This document shows positions 49,301 through 62,240 of a stretch of 64,000 bases of DNA, in pieces. Numbering within the stretch: the stretch's first letter is position 1; each line of letters opens with the position of its first letter. This stretch comes from Priapulus caudatus (taxonomy: Eukaryota > Priapulida > Priapulimorpha > Priapulimorphida > Priapulidae): assembly GCF_000485595.1 (NCBI RefSeq), contig NW_014577145.1:359651-423650 (forward strand), read 5' to 3'. Under the pieces are notes generated by a model, which worked only from the letters and a program-made list of their open reading frames with translations, was not told where the DNA came from and made no database searches. Made by a program: the position numbers and the translations under genes.

Positions 49301-52300
49301 TCGGGATGGTAGGATTAATGAGAAGATAGTAGGGATAGTGATAGGGATAGGAAGCAGAGAATTAGATGTAAACAGGGAAGAGAGAGATAATGGAGAGTAG
49401 AAGTGGAATGAATAGGGGTAAGAAGGTGAAGCAAGGTGATATAAATTGGACGCGAGTAAGACACAGAGATAATGGAGACAGGAGGCTGAGGGGGGAGCCT
49501 CGGAGACCCTGAGGCTGTACAGATTGAGATCAGAGAAGGCAGACACATGCAAACAGGTGAGGGGCAGAGTAAAAAGAATTGGGGAACGAATGAAACAATT
49601 AATGCACACACATGATTAACATGAGGCCAAGGAACAGATTGTAACTTACATCACCAAAAGCCTCAGTGCCATCTGCCATGCCCCCCCATGCACGCTCAAT
49701 CTCGCCTTTGAATATGAAGTCATTATTAAGTGTCATCTCCATGTATCTGGCACCACGGTATGAATGAATCCTTGATTTGTTGTAATTCTGAAGAAGTCAC
49801 AATGGGTGTATTGAAACATCTATTTCTCACATCGTTCAGCGTTACATGGTTACTGCGTAAACTCAAACTTTGAGCCAACTTATGAATGCGTGCGCGAGTA
49901 CGTAAGAGCGCGCGTGCAAGTACATGTGTGTATTTCAATTTGAATTATTCCCAGCACTCACCCAAACTCTAATCATGGCTATTTTCACTCGCTTCTCAAA
50001 CACCATGTTAATAAAGTGGTGTTGCCCTTTCTTGAATGGAGCAAGCCAGAGGTGCATGTCGTCACGCGTGCGATACACACCATCTATCAAGTTGGCAGCA
50101 ACACGAGGATCCTTGCTGTACTCTGGCAGAACATTAATGTCTGTTGGGTCAGCAGTGATCTGCAATGTTAATTATCTATGATTAAAGTCAATGCAGAGTT
50201 GAGGAATGTTTAGCATGCAGTAGCAGCAATTGTAGTGGACATACACCACTTAACGATTAGTTTGTTGCTTGATTTACCGCCAGTGATAATCTATACTGAT
50301 TTCATTCATGCACGTTTTATCTGTTACTGCGCCATTCGTTGCTGTGGCACTATCCAGTGCTGATATCATTTAGGTTGTTGAAGTCGCAGTCAATGTTGAT
50401 CAGCACAATGTTGATGTTAACTTCCTATGAACACTACATATGGTTTCAAACGGAGCAATACGCCGCATTACGTATCGTTAGTAAAGTGGTCATAATTTAC
50501 AAATTATGTGTGAATTTATGTAACCTAGGTTTCCGTAACACGGGGTATCACTATATAATCAAATCCATACAGACAAACCTGCACAATCTTAACAGGCTCG
50601 CCAGTGCTGCTAAAGATTTCGATACCATTGAGACCAACGTAGTGGCGATCGCCCCAGGTAGTGTGAATGTCTATTGTAAACTGCTGCCCCTCAGGTAGCT
50701 CAGGTATAATGAACTCTGACCTGTGTGAAGAAGATGGATACAATGATAGACACACACGCAGGGGAGTAACTGTCAACATGCAGATAAAGTGCCAATGCAA
50801 GCATTCTTTGGTATACATGTCACGTGTCGTTACTTACTCTTGTGCTAGGTCTTCAACAACTGGCTTCTTCTTATCTGCAAGGTAGAGGTCCATAACGTCA
50901 TCTGTAAAAACACAGCCGACTGTTGATATTGCTCGACGGTTCACAGTGATAGAGAGGGGATGTCAGTGGAGATGTCAGTGAGAAGGGGCCCATTATAAAA
51001 TTAAATTCCATTGTCAGTCTTTGTCATTGTCATTCTCCTTTTTCAGACGGGAAAACATCTCATGCCAATCTGCCTCGAATAGAGACAGGTCGTCTTGCAA
51101 AATTTGATTAAGAATTGGTGCGCACCTTCGATGCTAGTAGAAATTCGACCCTGCTGCGAGTGGTTGAACTCGTCTAGAGAACTCCATGACTCCTCCAGCA
51201 TCTTGTCATTGTGATGCCGCCATAGTGTGCGTGTTTTTGGCTCACTTGATTGTCTACGCTCGCTCTTATCTGCTGCTGTCTCCGAAACATCGACCAGACG
51301 TTTCTCGTCTTCCAAGCTGCCTGCGGGCTCTGTAAGGTGCAGACACACTCAATTATTGCATTACAACGATCATCACTCAAACTCAACTCTTACCTGTGCG
51401 AGCACAAAAACTCAAGAGCTTACGTACTGATATTGACACAAGACACAATAATACGGTTGCTGTACAGCGTCGATTCGCAGAATATTATTACAGGTTTTCA
51501 GAAGAATGTTTGTAAAATTGCGGTTTACGCATTGATGAAACAGGAGGAAACAATAGATGAAATCTCACACCTGTGCCACTGTTACGAGACCTACGGCCAT
51601 ACGATGCCAGTCTGTCTGCGGTAGAGTCCATGTTCAACATGGTGGGCAGGTCGCTCTGAGGCCAAGTGTACACTTTCTCCATGTCTGGATCTATAGTAGA
51701 TGGACGCGATTCCAGAGGACTCTCGAAGGGCTGGTCTAGCTCATCAAGATTGCATGCAGCATAGGACCTCAACCACATTGGCTTTCCTTTGTCCGACCTA
51801 CAGAAGAAATGTTAAAATCATTATTAGTTGCAAATAAGTGCCGCTGAGCGACAGCACTAATTAGACAAGGCCAAGAGATTCTACGTGCAGGTGTTTGCTT
51901 GCACTAAGCTGCTATATTTCGTCAAATTACGATGAGTTGGGTTTTACTTTAGAGTGAAAAGCTATGTAAGGACATTTATGTTGCCAGCTAACATATTTCT
52001 TTATTGTATCATGGGCTACAGCCTGGTCAGAACTGCTGCTGAGATTCATTCACTGACGATGCTGTTTCCACCCACTGTTGAGGCCACCCACGGCTAGAGC
52101 TAACAAATAATACGATTTAAGGAGCTGAAACCTTGTATTGTTGAAGTAATTTTCTCTTTTAAAACCTACCAGTGAAATTGTGGCCATTCACATCAACACA
52201 GGTAGCTAGAAAAAGTATCTCAGTCCTTTGATAATGACCTTTCACCATTAACCCTCAGATTCGACTTCCCAGTGTCATTTCGGATTGTCCCCCTACTTCC

Positions 52301-55300
52301 AAATTATCAACACCGTACGTCGCCGTTTATACGGGTGTCCAGATTATTAACAGATGGACGGACCGACAGAGAGACGCTTACGCGATTTTACATGATGCTG
52401 CACCTGCCCGATTGTGTCAGATAAAATAATCAAGACTTCTCATCATATTGCAAAGAAGTGGGAAATCACTTCTACATCTTCATGCCACCTTCCTGACTCA
52501 ATTCACCACCTTCCAACGTTACACCAAAACTGAGATAATATGACGTAAGCAACTACTATTAATTCTAAAGGCTAAGCACAGCACTAATCCTATTATTGAT
52601 GTGCAGAAAACCTCTATCCTCACCGTTCTTGCTCCAACTTTACAGGTACGGTGTCGAGGCCGGTGGACGGTGGCCGCATCACGGCAGGGGTATGGTTGTC
52701 GATCAGAGGCAGTTTCATGCTGTCCTGGCTATCTAGATTGGAACTGCGTACCAGTGGCCGTTTAGAAATTCCAGGCTGCGCAGCCAGAGGAAATGCCATT
52801 TTTGTCTCTCCGTTGCTACTATGAATGACTGGTCTTGGTAGGTTAGCATCCGCTTTAGTGACGATGAAACTTCGCCGAGTGTCTACGATTGGACTAGACC
52901 TAGTATAGTAGAATGACTCTGACCGCTGTCCCATGCACAGTGGCTGCGCGTTACTCGTAGCGCTCACAGGTTGCTGTGCAGTGGCGACGCTGGACTCACG
53001 ATGCCCAGCTACCGATTTCCTGCCAGTGTCATCGCCATGCAAACACAAAGTTGTCGGTTGTACTGCACCCGAAGCCTTGACTGGGTGCACAACGCTGGAA
53101 CAGCTCTCCAGGGTGTTCCCGGTGCCATCATTACTCTCATAGTCACCATCTAGAATGCACCGCTGCAATGACGACATGTCACCTTGGTTGATCCGTGTCG
53201 TGTGACTGCCTTCCGTGTTTTCTAATACCTGCATGTCGTGCTCACACTCTTCGCTGAGGCTCTGTATGACGATGCTTGTGCTGTAGTCAAATACCTGGTT
53301 GCCACAACCCTTTTCTACCTCTCCATCGTAGACCAGCCTTCCACCCTGGAATAGCCTAATGTTCTTCACTCCGATGCTCAAGTCCTGCAAGATATGTGCT
53401 AACTGTTACTTTCAGTAATTATTTGTACTTGTAGAACACTATGAATACAAGACTGCATTACACCACAACCAGTCACACATCTAGTACATGTATTATGATC
53501 ATGAAATTATACACTGCATTCGATAAATGTTTGAAGTAACAAGAACCCTTGTATCACACATCCTCTCGTTTCAATTTTCAAACGAAACTTGCTTTGTGTA
53601 CATATTGTATAAATATTGTTTTATGTATATTCATATATATACCTTCAGGTTTTTATTGTAATTCCACAATTTAATTTCTGAAATTCTGAATTCAAGTTGA
53701 TGTGGATGAGGTCGTAGGAAGATGGCAAACTCAACGGGTCTGCTGGGATGATACGCACACGTCCACATGTTGCGTTCCTTTATCGTCTTAAAATTATAAA
53801 ATTAAATCCTATGTGTCTTATGTATGCTCTTTCCACCCCTATATTATTCTGTTAAACACAAATCAAAACACTGCAGCGATTTAACGGTACAGCAAATGGA
53901 CCCGCAACAAACAACAATTTTACGTAGGATAATCACACTTTGCACCTAGAAAAATTACACGCATCTTTTTCATTCAGTCACCTTGAATTTGCTATTAAAG
54001 ATGTTCGTTATATCCCCTTTCACGTCGGTGGCACCCGAGACAACAACGTCAGGTGGTTTCACTTCTATATGACGCCCATCTTGGTCAAATAACTGCATCT
54101 CAGTCAAGCCGATCCGATCAGGATGCCCCCAGTTACTGCACACCTCAAGGTGCAGTTCAACTCCAACCTCATCATCCAAACCACGCAATTTCCTCCAGGA
54201 ATAAGCTAAGGTCCCTTTGCTCCGCTCATCAGAGAACATTATCTTCTGTGAAAAGAAATACGTATGCAATATTGGAAAACGTTTTTCTAAGCAGTTTTTA
54301 CCATGATTACAACCACTTGCCTTGACCTGTAATTGTTAGTTGTCACATGAAATCAATTGTAGCAAAATTAGAAGACATTGTCAAAGTTGTACTTATTATC
54401 AGACTGCCAATATCTTTATACTATGACTGAAAACCACGAACATATGCAGTACCATGAATTATATATGTATATATATCATAAACATTTTAAAAAAGGCTAA
54501 AAGTCTAACCCTCCTTCCCATGAACAAATGGAGAAAACGGCTAGCAGATAGTGCAAGCTTGACATGGTAGTAAAGTGCATTTCATGGCCCTTTAAAAGAA
54601 ACTACCATATTTCGTCACTCCTGTGCATTAGATGCACTACATATTTAAAATGTAATCACCTGAACAAAAGATTGACTGCATAATAGCCCTCCCCACCACC
54701 AGGTATATGTGCAACACAAATAAAGCCACACCACGTTTTCTCTCTCTAAAATTCCCTGTATTTCATGACCTCTCCTCTCTATCAGCATTGGTTAGCACAT
54801 ACCAGATCGATGCTATTACAGTGTATAATATACGGTACCATGCCTAAATTACCTTAAATTATACAAGGTATAATATATAACCTTAAAGTTATAATAATGT
54901 CCTCTACACTGATCCTCAGCTTATAGGTTGCAAGTTGGTTTTTGGAGACATTTTATTATTATTGAAACTATTGAACAGGACTATTGAAACATGGCTTCAC
55001 TTAGCTACGAAATGTCATTTATTCTAAATATGAAGAGCTTAACAGAGGTAAACTTATTAGCTTTGTGGCAAATTGGTATCAGGCTTATTCATGAGTTTCC
55101 ACTTACAAGTATAGCCAACTCGCAGCTTTGACTAAAAATGTATTTTCCCCTTAATTGCTAAATACTTCAATCCATAATTAGGCCAATTAGATTCATGCCA
55201 ATGGCTGTGCTAATGCTATTCTTAAAGGTTAATCTAAGCTAAAAACCTGTAGGTTTAGTGGGAAGTTCGTCAAGTACCGATCACGTCTTTACCAACTACT

Positions 55301-58300
55301 GTTTATAGTAATATCTCAGAAGCACGCATGCTGGCATGGCTGACTGTATTAGCAAATAGCGAGTAACACAAAATCTAATTAATGCAAGCACATTATGTGC
55401 ACTTATATTGCTACACCAGAATAGCTGCCATAAATTGATACATGAACATGTTACTATGACCTGTAAATAAAAACCATTGACATTTACACACCAAACCAAT
55501 ACCAAATTCAGCTATAATTTATCAATTTATACCAAATAATGTGTGCAAAAATACTACATTAACCATATCCTACCTTGCTTTTTGATAAATACCAACAGTC
55601 AATCCTTCTCATATTCTGGTTAATCCTTCTCATATTCTGGTTATTCTGGTTATTTTATATTAAACACAATATACTTCCACTTGTTTTCATATCGTTCATA
55701 TCCTCGTCAACATATCATACTTTGTGAACGATAAACACCCATCGTCTCTCTGCATCTGTATCAGGAGCCATAGAATTCCACGTGTGTGCGTGTCAAACTA
55801 GAGACTGCTGTGCGTATTAAATAATGGATGATGCATCAGATAGTTGGAACTAATAACTGCGTGCGCATACATGATTACCACATTCTAGCAACTGAACTAT
55901 TCTCAGCCAGTGTTCGTCATTTTAAGGAATTAACGTGTGTTGCTATGGAAACTACAGTGCTGCCTGCTTACGTCTGTTCAACTACGAACCTATATATACT
56001 GAATGCAAATCTTGGTTCATGGTTCAACACAGTTTATTACTTTGCACGAAGTGCAGCGACGCCAGGGTTCTCCAAGCTTTTTTATTATAGCATGGCGGGT
56101 GCTGCCTTTACGGTCCTAGTTGCAAATCGCCGAAGGCGGTTTGCGTGCTATAGGGGGGTCCGGGGGCTATGATATTTAGAGCTGCGGGTGCATTTTAAGA
56201 TGGCGGGGCTCGACGATAACCTGGTGGGCCGCCAGGCTATAAGTGCTCTTGGAGAACCCTGAACGCGTATACAAGATTTATGAAATGTTTTGTTTTCCCT
56301 TTACAGTTTCTGAATGAGTCAAATTTCAGACCAACAAATGAACTAAGAGTAAAAACTAATTGCTGATGACACTGACAAAATGAGACAATGATTCATAAAG
56401 AACTATTTATTCTGACTGCAGAAAGTGAAACTATTAAAGGTTGTAAGAGGTTAATTGCTGTGGACATGCCAAAGATGTGTTTCATTTAAGGCTTAGGATA
56501 GGGTTAGGGTTAGTGTTAGAACTAGGATAAGTGTTAGGGCTAGGGTTAGGGCTAGAGTTAGGTAAACTTCAGGTATTTCATTTTTTTCAACTTTAAGTTT
56601 TGCCATTTAACTATTATATTAGCACTTTTTTACAGAAACCTATATATCAAACATTATAGGTAGTAGACAGATAATTTCTTATGGTTCTAAGGTTAATTTC
56701 TATCAAATTCTAAGGTGTTTAAAAGTTACTGTTTATACAATATCTTATATTATAGTATTAAGGCTATAGGGGTTAGAGGAGAGCTACTGTTTACTGGTCA
56801 ATTGCACAAGGATATTTGACCCTTATAAAGCCCAATATTGAGATTGCAATATTGCAGATTACACCTATTCCAAAAATAGCTTTTAGTAGTCAATAATTAT
56901 TTTACATAACAATTTTTACAATTAAATAACAATGAGAAATAAAGGAATGATTCAGGAATTTTGCGTAAACATACAATTATGACAGACAGTGATGGGAAAC
57001 AACTATAAGATTTTAATGAGCATAAGAGTGAAACTGAAATAACTTCAAATGCTGAGCAAAGTTCTTCTACAGGCTAAATCCATTAACTATCACTCACAGA
57101 CTTCCCGGCACTTGAAGGTGGTTTTACAGCATCATGCATGTCCGCCTTTATTCCGGTAATGCTCATGTGAGAGAGTTGCTTCTCCTTTGCAAGTGGGCTC
57201 TTCACAGGACTTTTGCACTTGGCTGTACTACAACCAGGCATCCTACCCTCTATAGAAGGTCTTGGGTAGAGGTTAGGGTGAAATGACTTTGTTGTGGTGT
57301 AGTGATCTACTGTCAAGGACGAGGGAAAGGGAGGAGGAGATGCAGATGACAACGACATCTTCTCTATCTCACCGAGTGCTCTAACGAGACGTTTCTGATG
57401 CCTGCAGAACCAACACAACATAAATTAGTTTAAAATTAAAGTTGGATAATTACATGAGAAAACATTACGCTGGAGACTTGGGGGAGACAGCTGGAGCATG
57501 AAGAAAACACTAAGATTCAGGGGCCTGTGGAAACAAAATTAGTCTTAATATTAGTCTTAGCACAATTTTTTTTTCCTAGTAGACTGGACCTCTACACACT
57601 GCGTAGACGAGACTCGTGACTTTACGATGTTTCTATCCACAGTCTACGAAACAATGTTAACGTTAAGACTAATGTTAGGACTAATTCTGTTTCTGACAAT
57701 AGGCCCTAGACCTTTAAAAAATACAATGTCTATCCAAGCTGATTTAGGGACTCATAACTGCTATAAATGCATCTTTGCGTACCCTCGCTGTATCTGTTCT
57801 GTACCCCCATCAAGAACTTCGTAATAATTCCATCAGATTTCATGATAATATCAGAGTAAATTTACTTTATGATAAATCCATGTATTTAACATGTTAGAAA
57901 CAGTTTCGACAACCGATCTAGTCGCCTTTGCCAGGCTGACTGAAGCTGCTCGAGCTTTCACCGATGACCACGCTCAAATTTGATCTTACACCGTCGACAC
58001 TGTTGTAGACAACCTTGCATAAGTTTATCTATCATTCACTGACCTGCTGTCCATCATGAGCACTCTCTTCATGACAGATTGGAGGGTGTAGTCATCGAGA
58101 CTGCTTCCTGTTAGGGATGGAGATGTGGAGGTTGCACGTGCCTCCATCTGTCCACGCTGCCCAGGTGCAGTCATCGATGTAACTTCCACCTAAAACACCA
58201 ACAGCACGGCTTCTCAGCAGCAAATAATAAGCTGCGATGGACCTGCGCCTAATAGAGCCAGTCCAGGCCCCTATTTAATACACAGTCACAGCCGATTCCA

Positions 58301-61300
58301 TTGCTTTATAATTTCTAGCTGAATAAGTAGCTAACCTGCAGCAAAATTAAATACATTAGGTTAACACACCGACTTGGATGTCATGCCACCACGGTAGTTT
58401 TCTGCGGCTTCATTCTCAATCCTGAGAGCTATTGCTACATCGGACGGATCAACAGAGATGCCCCCTTCACCTTCCTTCTTCTTCACGGTGGCAATCAGTG
58501 GACGAGACTTTCTACCGGTATTTTCTAGCAGAGTTAACAAAAAAAATTGTAAGAATTTTCAACTGCATGACTTGAAAATGTCTTCAATGCAAGACTATGA
58601 TACTTTACGAATGAAATGAGGCTTAGGATCACTAAAACACAAAAATTGGCCTCAACTTGCAGTTAATCATTCGATCATGTACACACCTGTCATTAGGTAT
58701 CATTTGAAGAAGCTGTGTCTAATGCAAAATTCCTACCTTTCTTTGGTAATTCGTTAGCCAGGTATATATCATTGACCAGGTGAGAGAGATCGTCGTCTAT
58801 GGATTCGCTCTGTACAGACACAACCTGCTGCATCTGGTTCTGCGGCTTGTTGAACTCCAGCACAATCAGACCTTGCTGCTCGGATTGAGCATGGCTATCA
58901 TACTGAATCACCTCAGGAATGCTATCCTCCCCTTCCTCATCTACTTCTACTTCTTCACTCTTTTCCTTGACTCCCCTCGCCTCTGCACTATTCTCAGAAG
59001 ACTTGGAGTCCTGTCAGGAAAAATTTATGCACATTACAGAATAAAAGTCTTTCTTGTTGAATTATTTTTGTTATAAAAGACCCTCTTTTTGTTCTTTACT
59101 CCTCATGAGAGCTAGCCAATAAGCTTCAATAAACATATTGCATTAGCATGAGAGTTACTCTGAAATGATCAAGACCAAGTAAAATATACTCACACAACTG
59201 CTCTCGCTCAAAGTCCTCAGCAGACTTTTCTTTATTTCTGCATTTCCTTCCAAACTTTCTCTGAGCACCTAAGTTAATTGTACAGTAAAGATTGATATAA
59301 GAAGATACAGATGTACTTAACGCATTTAATTAATTATGGCACCGTAGTTGAAATTCTATCCCTGCCACTCAGCAGTGATGCACGAACGTTCAACAGTAGC
59401 AGAGCATTAAACGAGTACCTTACAATCTTCAAAGCTCAACATCAACTTGTCTTCTTCATCTACTGACGAGACTGACTCTTCAACATCCGCAGATGAAAAC
59501 CCCTCATCTAACTTGTCACCGCCTGGTGACGACGTCGAGGGCGGTGAAGTGTGCGTATGTTCATGCGGGTTAGTGACTTCAGGGCCCGTAAATTCTGTTA
59601 GCAAATGACCACAGGTTGCCGGCTGTGGGCAGGGAAACACAAGTTAGTTTTACAGCAGAAACACATAAGCTTGCACATGAAAACAAATTATATTCAACGT
59701 ATCAATAAAGTTCTATATTTCAGAAGTGGTTGCAATAGTTTCTTACTAGTACTAGTACAATTCTTTCATAAAAATACTGTCTGCTAGTGCTATCAAGGAA
59801 GAGCTATTTACACCATGCCACACAATGCACTCGTCTGTCCAGGCGGTTTTGAATCAGAACAACTATTCATAAGCAGATAATACGAAGATCATTTTTTTAA
59901 CCAAGCCATCTGGAAATTACCACATCATGCATAATGCATATTATCACCAGCACATAAAACCTAGAGTGAACAATAATACAAACTGGATTTTATACGAATT
60001 CCTGCTCATCTACAGAAATATTACAGTCCAGAAAAAGTCCACATCCTCACTACAGCACTACATGCAGTTAGTGGGTAACCTGCAGTCAAGCAGAGCAGCC
60101 TGAAATTATGAGCACTGGGTGGTTAATGGCATAAAATTACGTGTACAATCACAACCTTATTTGAGTAAATGCATATAATATATAAACCTGCATGACATCA
60201 TGGGCACTGTCACGAACGACGTCGCTGCTCTCCCCATCCTCAGGTGAGTCCTCCTCGTCAGTCACCAGGGACGTCTGTTCCTGCGTCATCTGCTCCGGCG
60301 GCATCCTCGTGGTTGGGTTCCATGCTTTTGCTAGAGAAAAATAAGTGAATTCATCGTTAATTATAAATTGATTAAAATGTTAACCTAAAATTAATGCAGC
60401 GCTGATCTCAAAAAGAGCAAAACCGTTATATTTACTAGCAATATCCACAATGATTATGTGATATAATTACAAGGAAATGTGTTCAAATACAAAATCTTAA
60501 TGGGTAAGCGAGGTAAAGTATATTTGAACCCATGTACAAGTTTTCCCAAAACATCCACTAAACAAAATTTTACAATCATAAAACTTGCCTGATATATTTA
60601 AACTAAAAGTTGGTTAAATATTATTTAAAGCAATAATAAATCAAGAAACATAAATCACTCATTTCGACTTAAAAGTAAGCATGGTCAGGTGTGACGTATA
60701 TTCTACGAATATGAGCGGAGCTATAGCAATATGCTACACCTGATTACAGTTGAAATAGTATAAATCTGTAGAAAATGGGCTACACGCACCATCTCTATGA
60801 AGAAATATTGCAAGAACATACAATTACAGTACTGATACATACATAGATAAACTAGACAGAGGGCACTCACGGAGAGTGCATACCTCCGCCAGCATGTACA
60901 GCACGAAAAGAGGAACACATGAAGACACAAAGACGATCGATCGACAACATGTACACGAAAACACAAACACACAAACAAACAAAATAAATCCCAATATTCT
61001 ATACTTTACTCCATGCATTGATCACAACTACATGGCATCAAGACGGATGGACACCATATCATGGTCTGAATAGTATACATCGAGAACCTCAGCAGCTACA
61101 CCGACAGTTCTAGTTGCAGTTTCTAGTAGTTCTAGCTTGTAGTAGTAGAATCGCTGAAATATTGATTGTTGCGCGCAAGCGAGCGAGCTGCTGCTGCCTG
61201 GACGTTCTAAGGCGAGCTGCTGCTGGCTGGCCGGCCTAAGGCGAGCTGGTGCTGAATCGATCGCGCCAACGCGTGTAACATGTATCGTGCTCGCTGCTGG

Positions 61301-62186
61301 CTACACACACACACGAACGCATCACACGAGAGGCATCACATTACCTCCCCTGCAACTCCGTTGCAGCGGAGGTAATTAATACGTAATCATAACTGTAGAC
61401 TGTTGTAGTAGTGCATGGATGTTGTGTGCTGCATAATTGTAATTATGCACCAAGTCAGAATTAGCAGCATGGTGGTGATAATTGACGGTTAAATTGACTA
61501 TGTCACAAATTTTCTATGGTAAAATTTGTAAAATTGTTGTTGTCATTTTTTTACATTAAAAGTAAGAACTAACGAGACTAAACGTATCGTCAAATTCTTA
61601 CCTGATAAGATTGTTTCTCAACTAGTTAAAAATCCAAAAAACCTGGACGATTTGATATTGTGTTCCTAACATTAATTGCTTGCTATGGGCTATGTATGAG
61701 TCACGAGTGTATGTTCACATCGAACAATATAGTAAAATAAGTATAATGCAGCAATTTAACCATAAAAAGTGAACAGAATTACTTATATTTTGTGAAAAAG
61801 TAGAAATATTACGGTGACGTAATCACTTTAAAGGGTACCTTTTAATCGGCACATGATATTTCCTTTTGAGTAAATTGCACTCCACTGCTACATAGTCAGT
61901 TAACAGGATACCTGGTAGTATATGCATATATGCTAGACACGTGCATATTCCTGTTATGCTCAAGTGCACTCAACATTACTTTAGGTATCCTCGTGTTTTT
62001 AACGTTAACAGTTTAACGTTAACAGTTTAACGTTAGACTCTGACAGATAGCACCACTAGTCATCTCCAAAATTAATGTGTTTCATGTCTCTTTCTAGGTG
62101 TGTGTGTGCTTTGCTATTTAATATATAGTACATCTACCCTAAAAGTATTAATACACATAGACACAATGTATATATATATATATATT

Positions 62187-62240
<54 letters not shown>

